Under the pieces are notes generated by a model. That model did no database searches and was not told the DNA's origin. It saw only the letters and a list, made by a program, of their open reading frames with translations. From Bradyrhizobium guangdongense (GTDB lineage: Bacteria > Pseudomonadota > Alphaproteobacteria > Rhizobiales > Xanthobacteraceae), in assembly GCF_006483445.1 (NCBI RefSeq), contig NZ_PPPT01000164.1, forward strand, positions 1-64,000: a DNA stretch of 64,000 nt, read 5' to 3'. The first letter of the stretch is position 1. Each line of letters starts with the position of its first letter. A program made the position numbers and the translations under genes. Shown piece after piece: positions 41,579 to 50,959 of the stretch.

Positions 41579-42854
41579 ATGTCGTGCGTCGGGTCTCCGG
41601 CATCACCAGAAACACCAGCAACAACCCGGTCGCGGCAACGCAAGCGAGCCCGGTAAAGGCGGTGCTGCTGCCGAACTTGTCGCTGATGTAACCGCCGAGC
41701 ACGGTCGAGAGCGACGCGCCGATGCCGGTCGCGGTGCCGACGACGCCCTGCGCCAGGTTGAAATGGCCGCTGCCGAAGGCGACGTCGGCCACGATCAGCG
41801 GAATCATCACCGCAAACACGGCGGCCGTGATGCCGTCGAACACCTGCACCAGCACCAGCAGATAAGGGTCGCGCACGGTCGCGAACAACAGGCCGCGAAT
41901 CGCCAACGCACCGAATCCGACCAGCAGCAGCGGCCGCCGGCCCCATTCCTGCGCCTTGCGCCCGACCGTCGGCGACATCAGGGCGACGATGGCCTGGGGA
42001 ACGATGATGCAGCCGGCGATCAGCACGGTGGCCCACTGGCTCGACCGCGTCGTCACCACGCTCGCCATCAACGGCAGCATCGCCGCGTTGGCGAGCTGTA
42101 GCAGCAGCACGCTCGCTGCGAAGATCAACAGCGGCCCCTGCCGCACGAGATGCCAGATGTTGGTATCGGCCTTGTCGGCCATTTCGCGCGGCATCGCGCC
42201 ATGACTGCGCCTGATGTCGACCTCCTCCTCGCGGATGCGCGAGAGCGCGATCAGGGTCGGGATGACAAGCAGGAAGGTGACGAGGAAGACCGAGCGGCTC
42301 GACAGCAGATAGCCGGCCGTGCCCATCACGGCGGCGGCGACGCCGTTGCCGAGCGAGGCGAAGCGCGCGTTGCGGCCGAGCCGTTCGCCGATCGCGAGCG
42401 GTCCGACCAGGCCGAGGCTGATCGCGGCGATCGCCGGCCCCAACACGCAGCTCGCCGCCGCATGCAGGGTCGCGGCCGCAACGACGACCGGAAACACCGG
42501 CATGGCCGCATAGGCCAACGCGACGCAGCCGATGGTGGCGATGGCAAGCCCCGCGACCAGCCGCTCGGATTTCGCGGCATCGATGATGGCGCCACCCGGC
42601 ATCTGGCCGATCAGCCCGACGATGCCGCCGATCGACAGCACGAGTCCGATCTCGACCTGCGTCCATTTCTGCGTCGTCAGGTAAACCGCAATGAAGGGGC
42701 CAAAACCGGTCTGGACGTCGGCCAGGAAAAAAATGAACCAATCGAGCCCGCGCAGGCTCTGGCGCGACGGGGTCGGCGGCTCCCGCGGGGCGGAAGACAC
42801 AGGTTCAGCGCTGCGGCGTTCGCCGTGGTCGTCAACCGGAGGGATCGGTTTCAT
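41577..42854 (-). CDS. MFS transporter
   Basis: A 425-residue major facilitator with about 12 helices. The first helices follow D-W-F-I-F-F-L-A-D-V-Q-T-G-F-G-P and Q-M-P-G-G-A-I-I-D-A-A-K-S. The cytoplasmic loop in the middle is charged (S-R-I-R-E-E-E-V-D-I-R-R). No substrate can be assigned. ATG 42854 is used; GTG 42866 in the same frame is an alternative because GGAGG lies about 10 nt upstream of it. It converges on fixK2 and is divergent to nothing; the PRC-barrel gene is upstream, 35 nt away. Confidence 0.88.
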   Translation of the reverse strand: MKPIPPVDDHGERRSAEPVSSAPREPPTPSRQSLRGLDWFIFFLADVQTGFGPFIAVYLTTQKWTQVEIGLVLSIGGIVGLIGQMPGGAIIDAAKSERLVAGLAIATIGCVALAYAAMPVFPVVVAAATLHAAASCVLGPAIAAISLGLVGPLAIGERLGRNARFASLGNGVAAAVMGTAGYLLSSRSVFLVTFLLVIPTLIALSRIREEEVDIRRSHGAMPREMADKADTNIWHLVRQGPLLIFAASVLLLQLANAAMLPLMASVVTTRSSQWATVLIAGCIIVPQAIVALMSPTVGRKAQEWGRRPLLLVGFGALAIRGLLFATVRDPYLLVLVQVFDGITAAVFAVMIPLIVADVAFGSGHFNLAQGVVGTATGIGASLSTVLGGYISDKFGSSTAFTGLACVAATGLLLVFLVMPETRRTT

Positions 42855-42889
42855 GGACAAGCGCACCGGCAGCCAGCCTCCCCTTCTCC

Positions 42890-43402
42890 TCAAGGCATGA
42901 TCTGAAGTGGTTGCAGGGTGCCGGATGCACCAAGCACGACGATCGGGGTATCCTCCTTGTACTCGGGGGCGGCGGCGACCTGAGCCTTCGTGAGCTCGAG
43001 CCAGATGCTGTCCTTCTTCTTGGCGATGTTGCCGAAGCGCAGCGCGCCCCAATCGACCACGATCTTGCGGCTCCCGACGCCGAGAAAGCCGCCGAAGTCG
43101 ATCACCGCAGCCCGCACCTTACCGACGCGATCGACGATGACGTCGACGATTCGCCCCATGTCCTCATCGGCTGCGCTTCGGACGTCGCGGCCGAGCACAC
43201 CGTGCGCGTCGCTGGCACCGATGATGGTGACGGAGGGCGGCGGCGCCGCGTCCTTCGGCACCGCCGGCACCTGAGGTGGTGGCGGTGGCGGTGTATTGGG
43301 CTCGGTCTGCGCCGCAGGTGGTTCGTCGGCGGCACGCAAGCCGACCGTCGTGACACTCGCGACAATCATCGCACTCAACACGAACCGCCCGATGATACGC
43401 AT
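42890..43402 (-). CDS. Exported PRC-barrel domain protein with Pro-rich linker
   Basis: A 170-residue protein. A signal-like N-terminus (M-R-I-I-G-R-F-V-L-S-A-M-I-V-A-S-V) leads into a Pro-rich linker with six consecutive prolines (about 38-43) and a PRC barrel from about 68 (G-V-L-G-R-D-V-R-S, V-D-V-I-V-D-R, G-K-V-R-A-A-V-I-D-F-G-G). PRC barrels bind proteins or ligands at membranes and in photosynthetic reaction centres; this one is of unknown role. It lies 24 nt from the glycosidase gene, on the same strand. Confidence 0.85.
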   Translation of the reverse strand: MRIIGRFVLSAMIVASVTTVGLRAADEPPAAQTEPNTPPPPPPQVPAVPKDAAPPPSVTIIGASDAHGVLGRDVRSAADEDMGRIVDVIVDRVGKVRAAVIDFGGFLGVGSRKIVVDWGALRFGNIAKKKDSIWLELTKAQVAAAPEYKEDTPIVVLGASGTLQPLQIMP

Positions 43403-43426
43403 GCGGCTTTCCTCCGGCTTTGACAG

Positions 43427-45631
43427 CTAGCGCGCCAGCACGATCGAGACCTGGATCTGGCCACGGGTGCGCAGCACCTCGAGCGCGACGTCGTCGCCGT
43501 GACGACGAACCCTGAGATCGACGCTGGATTCGCCGAGCCTGAGATCGTGCAGCACCACTTCGTTCAGGAATGCCGGCAGATGCGGATTGCGCAGGCGGAT
43601 CTCGTTGCGCGCGACGTCGAACTCGATACCGAGGGCTGCTTCCAGCAGGGTGAAGGGCGTTGCACTGGCCCAGGCCTGCGGCGCGCACGCGACTGGATAC
43701 AGCGTCGGGCCGCGCCGCTTCTCGCGCCGGAATCCGCAGAATAGTTCCGGCAATCGCCGCAGATCCATATAGGTCGCGGCATCGAACAGGCCCTTGAAGA
43801 CATGGGCCACCGAATGTTTCAGGCCGTAGCGGGCAAGTCCAAGCGCGATCAACGCGTTATCGTGTGGCCAGATCGAGCCGTCATGATAGGACATTGGATT
43901 GTAGCGAACCTCACCGAGCGCGACAGTGCGAATGCCCCAACCGGAGAAGAAGTGCGGCCGCATCAGGTCGGCCGCGACTTTTCGCGCGCGGTCCTCACGG
44001 ATCATGCCCGAGAACAGCAACTGCCCCGCATTCGATGTCCGCACCTTGCAGGGTCGCTTGGCCCCGTCGAGCGCGAGGGCATAGGTGCCGAGATCATCGC
44101 ACCAGAACGCCTGCTCAAATCGTTCGGCCAACCCCGTCGCTTCGCCCATGAGCTGTGCCGCCTTCTCCGGCTTGCGAAGCCGCAGCGCGCAGCGGGCGGC
44201 CAGTTGCTTGGCCGCGAAGACGTAGCCCTGCACTTCCGCCAGCGCGATATAGCCTTCGGCGAGTGTGCCGTCGGCATGAAAGATCGCGTCGTAAGAGTCC
44301 TTCCAGCCCTGGTTCGCGAGCCCCTGTTCGGACGCCCGCTGATACTCGACAAAGCCGTCGCCATCGGGGTCGCCGGGCCCGTCGATCCAGGACAGGGCCA
44401 GCTCGATCGCCGGCCATAGTTCGGTCAGCGTCGCCTCGTCGCCAGTGCGCTCGAAGTAGCGGCCGGCCAGCAGCACGAACAGCGCGGTGGAATCCACGCT
44501 GCCGTAATATTGCGCGAACGGCACCTCGCGCAGCGCCGCCATCTCGCCGCCGCGCATCTCGTGCAGGATCTTTCCTGGGTTGGCGTCGGCGAGCGCATCG
44601 TCGCGCTGAGCCTGGAAATGCGCCAGCCGCCGCAGCACGCCCTTGGCAACCCGCGGGTCGATCCACAGCATCTGCAACGCGGTGATCAGGCCGTCGCGGC
44701 CGAACGTGGTGGAATACCAGGGGATGCCGGCATAGGGGTAACGACCCTGCGGCGTGTCGGTCATCAGCATATTGAGGTCGGCCATGGCCTGGCACAGCAC
44801 CTCGTTGAAAATGTTGTTGGAGGTCTCGATGCTGGCGGCGCCCATGGTCGACTGCCGCATCTCGCGGCGATGCGCCAGCAGCCCGGAAAAGAACCGCGCG
44901 GGCTTCAGCGTCGGCGGTCGGTTGCAGGAGACGGCGACGAATAAGGACTTCGACTGATGGGGATCGAGCTCCAACTGCCACGTCGCGGCATTCACCGACA
45001 AGCGGCTTGGGCGCGGATCGAAATGCAGCGCCGCGGTGCGTTCGGACTCGTCCAGCCCGTGATAGTCGAACACGACGTCGGTAGGACCGTTCAGGCGGCT
45101 CGCCCCGGTGCCGCGGCGCTTGCGCTTTTCGCCGCGAACCTCGAACAAGTCTGCGAAATCGCTGTCGAACAGCAGCGTCATCTCGAAACTCGCCGGACGG
45201 TCGCCGTGGTTCTGCACGCCGATACGCTGATAGGCCGTGCCGCGCCACAGGAAGATCGTACGCACGATGTGCAGCATGTCCTTCTGCAGGACGATGCGGC
45301 CCTGACGGTAGATGTCGGGATTTGTCAGATCGACGGTCAGCGCCGAATTGTCGTCGCGCAGATTGGAGCCGAGCAGCAGGGGCTGGAGATCGTCGAGCAC
45401 GAGCTCGAGCCGCGCCAGATAGCGGGTGTCGCAATGAAACAGCCCGTCCGGGCCGCCAGCGGACGCACCGATATCACCGTGGCTGTCCAGCACGATAAAC
45501 GTGTCGTCGTGCTTGAGCGATCGCCGCGGCCGCGCCGCGGGGCCGGTCATCGGAATATAGAACGGCTGCTCGGCGACCACTTCCAGGGTGCGCGAGGCCA
45601 GGGCGATCTGGGTTACGACTTCGGCTGACAT
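43427..45631 (-). CDS. Glycogen-debranching-type glycosidase (amylo-alpha-1,6-glucosidase-like)
   Basis: A 734-residue cytosolic enzyme. An N-terminal domain of about 230 residues (H-D-D-T-F-I-V-L-D, then L-F-H-C-D-T-R-Y-L) matches the glycogen-debranching N-terminal family. The (alpha/alpha)6 barrel follows, with G-I-P-W-Y-S-T-T-F-G-R-D and Y-G-S-V-D-S-T-A-L-F, and later Y-N-P-M-S-Y-H-D-G-S-I-W-P-H-D, typical of this glycosidase group. The catalytic acid is expected in the F-G-R-D or W-P-H-D region. ATG 45631 is chosen because AGGGG precedes it; ATG 45652 lacks a ribosome site. It may process alpha-glucans or plant/EPS sugars. An ABC exporter gene lies upstream, 59 nt away. Confidence 0.88.
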   Translation of the reverse strand: MSAEVVTQIALASRTLEVVAEQPFYIPMTGPAARPRRSLKHDDTFIVLDSHGDIGASAGGPDGLFHCDTRYLARLELVLDDLQPLLLGSNLRDDNSALTVDLTNPDIYRQGRIVLQKDMLHIVRTIFLWRGTAYQRIGVQNHGDRPASFEMTLLFDSDFADLFEVRGEKRKRRGTGASRLNGPTDVVFDYHGLDESERTAALHFDPRPSRLSVNAATWQLELDPHQSKSLFVAVSCNRPPTLKPARFFSGLLAHRREMRQSTMGAASIETSNNIFNEVLCQAMADLNMLMTDTPQGRYPYAGIPWYSTTFGRDGLITALQMLWIDPRVAKGVLRRLAHFQAQRDDALADANPGKILHEMRGGEMAALREVPFAQYYGSVDSTALFVLLAGRYFERTGDEATLTELWPAIELALSWIDGPGDPDGDGFVEYQRASEQGLANQGWKDSYDAIFHADGTLAEGYIALAEVQGYVFAAKQLAARCALRLRKPEKAAQLMGEATGLAERFEQAFWCDDLGTYALALDGAKRPCKVRTSNAGQLLFSGMIREDRARKVAADLMRPHFFSGWGIRTVALGEVRYNPMSYHDGSIWPHDNALIALGLARYGLKHSVAHVFKGLFDAATYMDLRRLPELFCGFRREKRRGPTLYPVACAPQAWASATPFTLLEAALGIEFDVARNEIRLRNPHLPAFLNEVVLHDLRLGESSVDLRVRRHGDDVALEVLRTRGQIQVSIVLAR

Positions 45632-45690
45632 GCGGTCATCCCCTGCGCTCATGATCGAAGACGCATTCGGTCGGGACGCAACTGACTGAA

Positions 45691-47454
45691 CTACGCGGCG
45701 AACTTGGCCAGACGGTTCATCTCCTGGGTCACCAGCTCGCGATACGGGCCATGGGCCTGCATCAGGCGGTCGGGCGAGCCGTCCTCGATGATCTTGCCGG
45801 CCTTCAGCACCAGCACGCGATCGAAGTTGCGCAGGGTCGCCAGCCGGTGCGCAATCGCGATCACGGTGCGTCCGCGCATCAGTCGCGACAGCGACTCGCG
45901 GATCGCCTCCTCGGACTCGCTGTCAAGCGCGGCGGTCGCCTCGTCGAGCAGCAGAATCGGCGCGTCCTTCAGGAAGGCGCGTGCGATCGCGATGCGCTGG
46001 CGCTGACCGCCCGACAGTTTTACGCCGCGGTCGCCGACCATGGTCTCAAATCCCTCCGGCAGGCTTTCGATGAAGTCGCAGCGCGCCGCGATCGCCGCGC
46101 GCAGCACCTCGTTGTCGGTGGCGTTGGGTCGGCCGTAGCGGATGTTTTCCCGGATCGAGCGGTGGAATAGCGAGATGTCCTGCGGCACGACCGAGATCGC
46201 CTCGCGCAAGCTGAGCTGCGTGACCTTCGCGATGTCCTGACCGTCGATGGTGATGTTGCCGTCATCGACGTCGTAGAAGCGCTGCAACAACGTGAACAAC
46301 GTGGACTTGCCGCCGCCGGACTGGCCGACCAGCCCGACGCGCTGCCCGGGTTGAAGGCGCAGGCTGAACCGCTCGAAGATCGCTTCGGTGCCGGGATAGC
46401 CGAAGGTGACTTTGTTGAAGGCAATCGCGGCACCGCTCTTCACCAGCGGCTCGGCCTCGGGGTGATCGCGCAATTCGTGCGGCACAAGCAGCGTCGCAAC
46501 GGCCTCCGTCAGGCGCGCGACATGCTGGGTGACGTCGACGAGCGCGACGGCCAGGTCGCGCGTGGCGTTGAGGATGGAAAGCCCGAGCGTGCAGACCAGC
46601 ACGACGTCGCCCGTCGTCGCCTGCCCGCGCTGCCACAACGTGATCGCCCAGGCGAGAAGCCCGATGGTCAGCAGGACAGTGACGGCGGCATGGGTCAGGC
46701 GCAGCTTTTCCAGATAGCGCAGGCTTCGCCCGCGCGCGGTGAGTTCCCGGTTCACGGTGGCGTCAAAACGTTCGTGCTCGTGACTGATGCCGCAGAAGGC
46801 GCGGACCAAGGGCATGTTGCTGATGACGTCGATCATCTCGCCGTCGACGACCGCGGCCTTGTCGGCGAAATCATCGTGCAGCGGCTTGCCGCGAGCAGCG
46901 AGACGGAACATCGCGATCACCATGCCGCCGGCGACCACGATCAGACCCGCCGCCATTTGCGGGCTCACGGTTCCGATCAAGAGGATTGCCGCAATTGTGG
47001 CAATGCACGGCGGCAACACGTTCCAGACAAACATGTTCTCGACGGTGAAGACCGCATTCGACGTTGCCGTGATGCGACTCGTCAGCATGCCGGGCATGCG
47101 ATCGGAGAAATAGCTCGGCGCATGTCCCGTCAGGTGCCGGAAGATGTCGCGGCGGAGATCGCCGGTGACACCGACAAAGGTGAAACTCGCTGTCCAACTC
47201 GCGATACGCCACAGAAAATTGTCGGCAGTGATGAGCGACATGAGGAAAACGAATGCCAGCCATACACCGCCGCTATGCGAAGCGCCGCCGGACAAATTAT
47301 CGACGAGATATTTGACGCCATATTGCGTGCCCACCGAACAGGCAACAGCGGCGACGACGGCGCCGAGGATCACCAGATGCGATGCGAGTCGCCCGCGGAG
47401 ATAGCGCAAAACAAAGGCAAACGGCCGTCTCGCATAGCCTGAAAGTTGATCCAT
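45691..47454 (-). CDS. ABC transporter with fused membrane and ATPase domains (exporter type)
   Basis: A 587-residue half-transporter with about six membrane helices in the first 330 residues and an ATPase domain in the rest: Walker A G-Q-S-G-G-G-K-S-T, the signature L-S-G-G-Q-R-Q-R, Walker B L-L-L-D-E-A-T-A-A-L-D and H-loop A-I-A-H-R. It should act as a homodimer. Substrates of such exporters range from lipids to glucans (NdvA-type); its proximity to a glycosidase and a glycosyltransferase suggests a saccharide or glycolipid, as inference. ATG 47454 (M-D-Q-L-S-G-Y) has a GGGGTGG site. Confidence 0.92.
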   Translation of the reverse strand: MDQLSGYARRPFAFVLRYLRGRLASHLVILGAVVAAVACSVGTQYGVKYLVDNLSGGASHSGGVWLAFVFLMSLITADNFLWRIASWTASFTFVGVTGDLRRDIFRHLTGHAPSYFSDRMPGMLTSRITATSNAVFTVENMFVWNVLPPCIATIAAILLIGTVSPQMAAGLIVVAGGMVIAMFRLAARGKPLHDDFADKAAVVDGEMIDVISNMPLVRAFCGISHEHERFDATVNRELTARGRSLRYLEKLRLTHAAVTVLLTIGLLAWAITLWQRGQATTGDVVLVCTLGLSILNATRDLAVALVDVTQHVARLTEAVATLLVPHELRDHPEAEPLVKSGAAIAFNKVTFGYPGTEAIFERFSLRLQPGQRVGLVGQSGGGKSTLFTLLQRFYDVDDGNITIDGQDIAKVTQLSLREAISVVPQDISLFHRSIRENIRYGRPNATDNEVLRAAIAARCDFIESLPEGFETMVGDRGVKLSGGQRQRIAIARAFLKDAPILLLDEATAALDSESEEAIRESLSRLMRGRTVIAIAHRLATLRNFDRVLVLKAGKIIEDGSPDRLMQAHGPYRELVTQEMNRLAKFAA

Positions 47455-47733
47455 GTGGATGCCACCCCGTCGTGAGAATTGTAAGTGTTTGCTATTGGCC
47501 GATTGAACATCGGCGGCTTCGCCTCGGTTCCATCGCTGGCACATCACGACATGGGGATGCGGACGTTCTGAGAAGAGCTGATGGCATCATCAAGACGCGA
47601 GCGCGATGTGTCGAAGAAGTAACGTTTGTTGAGAGGAACTTCGCAACTGCGGGAACGTTCCCTCACTTGGCATGCCGGTGCCGACAAGCGCTGGGGGTTT
47701 TCAGACGCTCAAGCAGACTAAGGAGATCGTGAG

Positions 47734-48804
47734 ATGCGCATCGCGCAGGTAGCTCCGTTGACGGAGGCTGTTCCACCCAGGCTTTATGGCGGCACCGAGC
47801 GGGTGGTGCATTGGTTGACGGAGGAACTGGTGGCGCTCGGCCATGATGTCACGCTGTTCGCGAGCGGCGACTCGCAGACCTCGGCAAAACTGGACGCGCT
47901 ATGGCCCAAGGCCTTGCGTCTCGACGGTGCGGTCCGCGATCCGAATGCGCTCCATATGGTGATGCTCGAGCGCGTGCGGCAAAAATGTGACGACGAGGAG
48001 TTCGACTTCCTCCACTTCCATCTCGATTATTACCCGTGGTCGCTGTTCTACCGTCAACCGACGCCCTTCCTCACCACGCTGCATGGCCGGCTCGACCTCC
48101 CCGAGCACCAGCCCGTCTTCAACACTTTCTCTAAAATCCCCGTGATCTCGATCTCGACAGCGCAGCGGCGGCCGGTACCGCAGGCGAACTGGCTGCGCAC
48201 TATCCATCACGGGCTGCCGGAACATTTGCTGATGCCGCGACCGGCAAAACAGGAATACCTCGCGGTGCTTGGCCGCATCGCACCGGAAAAGGGCGTCGAC
48301 CGCGCCATCAAGATCGCGACCCATTGCGGGATCCCGCTCAAGATCGCAGCCAAGGTCGATCGCGCCGACCAGGACTATTATGACGAGCTGATCAAGCCGC
48401 TGATCGAGAGCAATCCGCTGGTCGAGTATATCGGCGAGATCAGCGACAGGGAGAAGCCGGAGTTTTTGAGCGGCGCGCTCGGCCTGTTGTTGCCGATCGA
48501 CTGGCCCGAGCCGTTTGGGCTCGTCATGATCGAGGCGATGGCCTGCGGCACGCCGGTCGTTGCGTTCAATCGCGGCTCGGTACCGGAGATCATCGACGAG
48601 GGGCTGACAGGCTTTGTCGTCGAGGACGTGCTCAGCGCCGCCGCCGCGGTGGGCCGCCTGTCGGAATTGAGCCGTACCGCCGTCCGCAAGCAGTTCGAGA
48701 CGCGCTTCACGGCGCGACGGATGGCGCTGGATTATCTCGCCGCTTATCGCAGCCTGATGGAGGCGACAGCACCGCGGATCAAGCTGGTAAGCAGCGCAGA
48801 GTAG
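47734..48804 (+). CDS. Glycosyltransferase family 4 (GT-B fold)
   Basis: A 356-residue glycosyltransferase. The N-terminal A-P-L-T-E-A-V-P-P-R-L-Y-G-G-T-E-R-V segment resembles the acceptor half of GT4 enzymes. The C-terminal E-P-F-G-L-V-M-I-E-A-M-A-C-G-T-P-V motif is the nucleotide-sugar E-x7-E site, and I-A-P-E-K-G-V-D begins the second Rossmann lobe. The start has AAGGAG upstream. It is divergent to the ABC exporter across 279 nt, which has no gene; the shared region holds promoters and no strong repeat. A sugar-polymer function is plausible. Confidence 0.92.
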   Translation: MRIAQVAPLTEAVPPRLYGGTERVVHWLTEELVALGHDVTLFASGDSQTSAKLDALWPKALRLDGAVRDPNALHMVMLERVRQKCDDEEFDFLHFHLDYYPWSLFYRQPTPFLTTLHGRLDLPEHQPVFNTFSKIPVISISTAQRRPVPQANWLRTIHHGLPEHLLMPRPAKQEYLAVLGRIAPEKGVDRAIKIATHCGIPLKIAAKVDRADQDYYDELIKPLIESNPLVEYIGEISDREKPEFLSGALGLLLPIDWPEPFGLVMIEAMACGTPVVAFNRGSVPEIIDEGLTGFVVEDVLSAAAAVGRLSELSRTAVRKQFETRFTARRMALDYLAAYRSLMEATAPRIKLVSSAE

Positions 48805-48820
48805 GTTGCCATCCGCCAAC

Positions 48821-48964
48821 TCTCGCGTCCCGGACGCGCTGCAACGCCCTTAGCGTTGCGGCGCAGAGCCGGGACCCACGCGACAAAGCATACTCTCGGA
48901 AACATGGGCCCCGGCTCTGCAGCGCACCGCTAAAGGAGCGCTGCGCTGCGTCCGGGGCACGAGA
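48821..48964. repeat. 144-bp palindromic intergenic element
   Basis: The left outer arm TCTCGCGTCCCGGACG pairs imperfectly with CGTCCGGGGCACGAGA at the right end, and inner arms pair as GCGGCGCAGAGCCGGGACCCA with a near complement TGGGCCCCGGCTCTGC. It separates the glycosyltransferase from the convergent alkylsulfatase gene. It is a third type of palindrome in the window, different from the GTCATTGCG and CTTCTCCCC families. Confidence 0.78.
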
Positions 48965-48985
48965 GGTCGTTGCCCCAGCACCGCC

Positions 48986-50914
48986 CTACGTCACCACCGT
49001 CCGCTTCGGCTCCACAATCTCGAACATTCTTGGGAATTCGTCCATCAGGCTCATCAGCTCGGCAAGCCGCATCGGGTTGCCGGACAGCTTGACCTTCCCC
49101 GCTGCAACGGCCTCCGGAAAACTCGTCAGTTTTGCGATAACTTCGTCGAGCGTGGAGCGCGCCAGCGTAAAACTCGCGTCGGCGCCTTCGGCCTGCACGC
49201 CCTCGGTGTAGGTGAGCGCCGAGTTCTCCAGGTTGAGGACGAACGTCTCGCCGGTATCGGTAAAGCTCCAGTTCAGCACGATGCGCTTGCCCTCCGCCTT
49301 GGGGCCGTTGAGGCGGATGCCGAGGACGTCCCAGAGCTGCTCGGTGCGAAGGGCTGCGAGAGTTTCGCGCGGCATCGGCGGACGCGGCGGCGTTTTCGGC
49401 ATGCCCTGGCGCAGCTCCTGCGCGCCGAACAGATAGGCGTTGCGCCATGTCGAGCTTTCGGCGGCATAGCCGAGCTGCTCAAACGTGTCGGCGAGCAAGG
49501 CGCGCGCCGCCTGATTGTCGGGCTCGGCGAACACGAGATGACTCACGGCCTGCGCGACGAAGCGGAATTCGCCCTTGTCAAAGTCCTTGCGGGCACGGGT
49601 CAGGATCGCGTCGGCGCCGCCCATATACTCGACATATTTCTTTCCGGACTCGGCCGGTGGCAACGGATCGAGATTGACGGGGTTGGCGTCGTACCAGCCG
49701 AGATATTTTTGGTAGATCGCCTTCACATTATGCCTGATGTGACCGTAATAGCCGCGGCCGTGCCATGCACCGTCGAGGCTTTTCGGCAATTGGATCGTCT
49801 CCGCGATCTCGCTCGCGGTCAGGCCGTGGTTCATGAGGCGGATGGTCTGGTCATGCGCGAACTTGTAGAGGTCGCGCTGCTCGCGGATCATGGTGTCGAT
49901 GCGCTCGCGGCCCCACACCGGCCAGTGATGCTGGCCGCACATCGCCTCCGCCTTGCCGCCCCAGAGCTGCAGCGCCTCGTTGAGGTATTTTGACCAGGCG
50001 AGCGCGTCGCGCACGTCGGCACCGCGGAACGGCAGCAGATTGTGAAAATTGTGCGTGCAGTTCTCGGCGAGGTTCAACAGCTTGTAGCGTGGGATGAAGA
50101 AGTGCATCTCCGCCGGCGCTTCCGAGTTCGGCGCCATTTGGAATTCGAATTCGACGCCGTCGATCACGCGCTTGTCGCCGGTCGCCATGATCAAGTCGGT
50201 CGGCCGCAGCAGCGCCACCGATCCCGCGGCCATCGTCTTGCCGAGCCCGCAATCGACCTGTCCGCGCACGCCCTTGGCGAGGAACGGACCGAACTGGTAT
50301 TGCGCGCGGCGCAACATCGCCGGGCCCGCAATAATGTTCTCGGAGACGGCATGTTCCATGAACAGGTTCGGTGCGATGATCGGCACGCGGCCGGAGGCGA
50401 GCACGTCCTCCGCCAGCACGCCCCGTACCCCGCCCCAATGATCCGTATGGGTATGGGTGAAGATGACGGCCGCAACCGGGCGCAGACCACGGTGCTTGAA
50501 ATACAGCTCCATCGCCGCGCGCGCTCCCTCGATCGAGGTCAGCGTGTCCACGACGATGACGCCACTGTCGCCTTCGATCAGCGTCATGTTGGCGATGTCG
50601 AGGCCGCGCACCTGATAGATACCAGGCACGACCTCGAACAGGCCGTGATGCATGTTGAGGCGGGACTGCCGCCACAAGCTCGGATTGACGGTCGGCGGCG
50701 CCTGCTCCGCCGACAGGAAGCCGTACGGCTCCAGGCTCCAGACCGTGCGACCGCCTTGATTGGTGATCTTGGCGTTCTCGATGGTACCGAGGAAGCCACG
50801 CGCCGCCTCGTCGAAATCCCTGACATCGGAGAAAGGCAGGGCGTCCAGGATCGCCTTGTTCTGGGCGATGACGGAAGCGGACGCATCCTTCGGGGTTTCG
50901 GCGGTCTCGGTCAT
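48986..50914 (-). CDS. Alkyl/aryl sulfatase (SdsA-like metallo-beta-lactamase fold)
   Basis: A 642-residue enzyme with the metallo-beta-lactamase motif T-H-T-H-T-D-H-W-G-G (H-x-H-x-D-H) followed by other His and Asp ligands. The C-terminal SCP2-like domain (about the last 130 residues, with L-R-T-E-Q-L-W-D-V-L-G-I-R-L) completes the SdsA architecture. It releases sulfate from primary alkyl sulfates such as SDS. No signal peptide is obvious, unlike many SdsA proteins, so it may be cytosolic. It is 45 nt downstream of the BVMO gene on the same strand and presumably in one operon. Confidence 0.9.
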   Translation of the reverse strand: MTETAETPKDASASVIAQNKAILDALPFSDVRDFDEAARGFLGTIENAKITNQGGRTVWSLEPYGFLSAEQAPPTVNPSLWRQSRLNMHHGLFEVVPGIYQVRGLDIANMTLIEGDSGVIVVDTLTSIEGARAAMELYFKHRGLRPVAAVIFTHTHTDHWGGVRGVLAEDVLASGRVPIIAPNLFMEHAVSENIIAGPAMLRRAQYQFGPFLAKGVRGQVDCGLGKTMAAGSVALLRPTDLIMATGDKRVIDGVEFEFQMAPNSEAPAEMHFFIPRYKLLNLAENCTHNFHNLLPFRGADVRDALAWSKYLNEALQLWGGKAEAMCGQHHWPVWGRERIDTMIREQRDLYKFAHDQTIRLMNHGLTASEIAETIQLPKSLDGAWHGRGYYGHIRHNVKAIYQKYLGWYDANPVNLDPLPPAESGKKYVEYMGGADAILTRARKDFDKGEFRFVAQAVSHLVFAEPDNQAARALLADTFEQLGYAAESSTWRNAYLFGAQELRQGMPKTPPRPPMPRETLAALRTEQLWDVLGIRLNGPKAEGKRIVLNWSFTDTGETFVLNLENSALTYTEGVQAEGADASFTLARSTLDEVIAKLTSFPEAVAAGKVKLSGNPMRLAELMSLMDEFPRMFEIVEPKRTVVT

Positions 50915-50959
50915 GATTTTCCCTCCCTCACGTCAGATGGCGTTCTTGCTCTTGGGACT

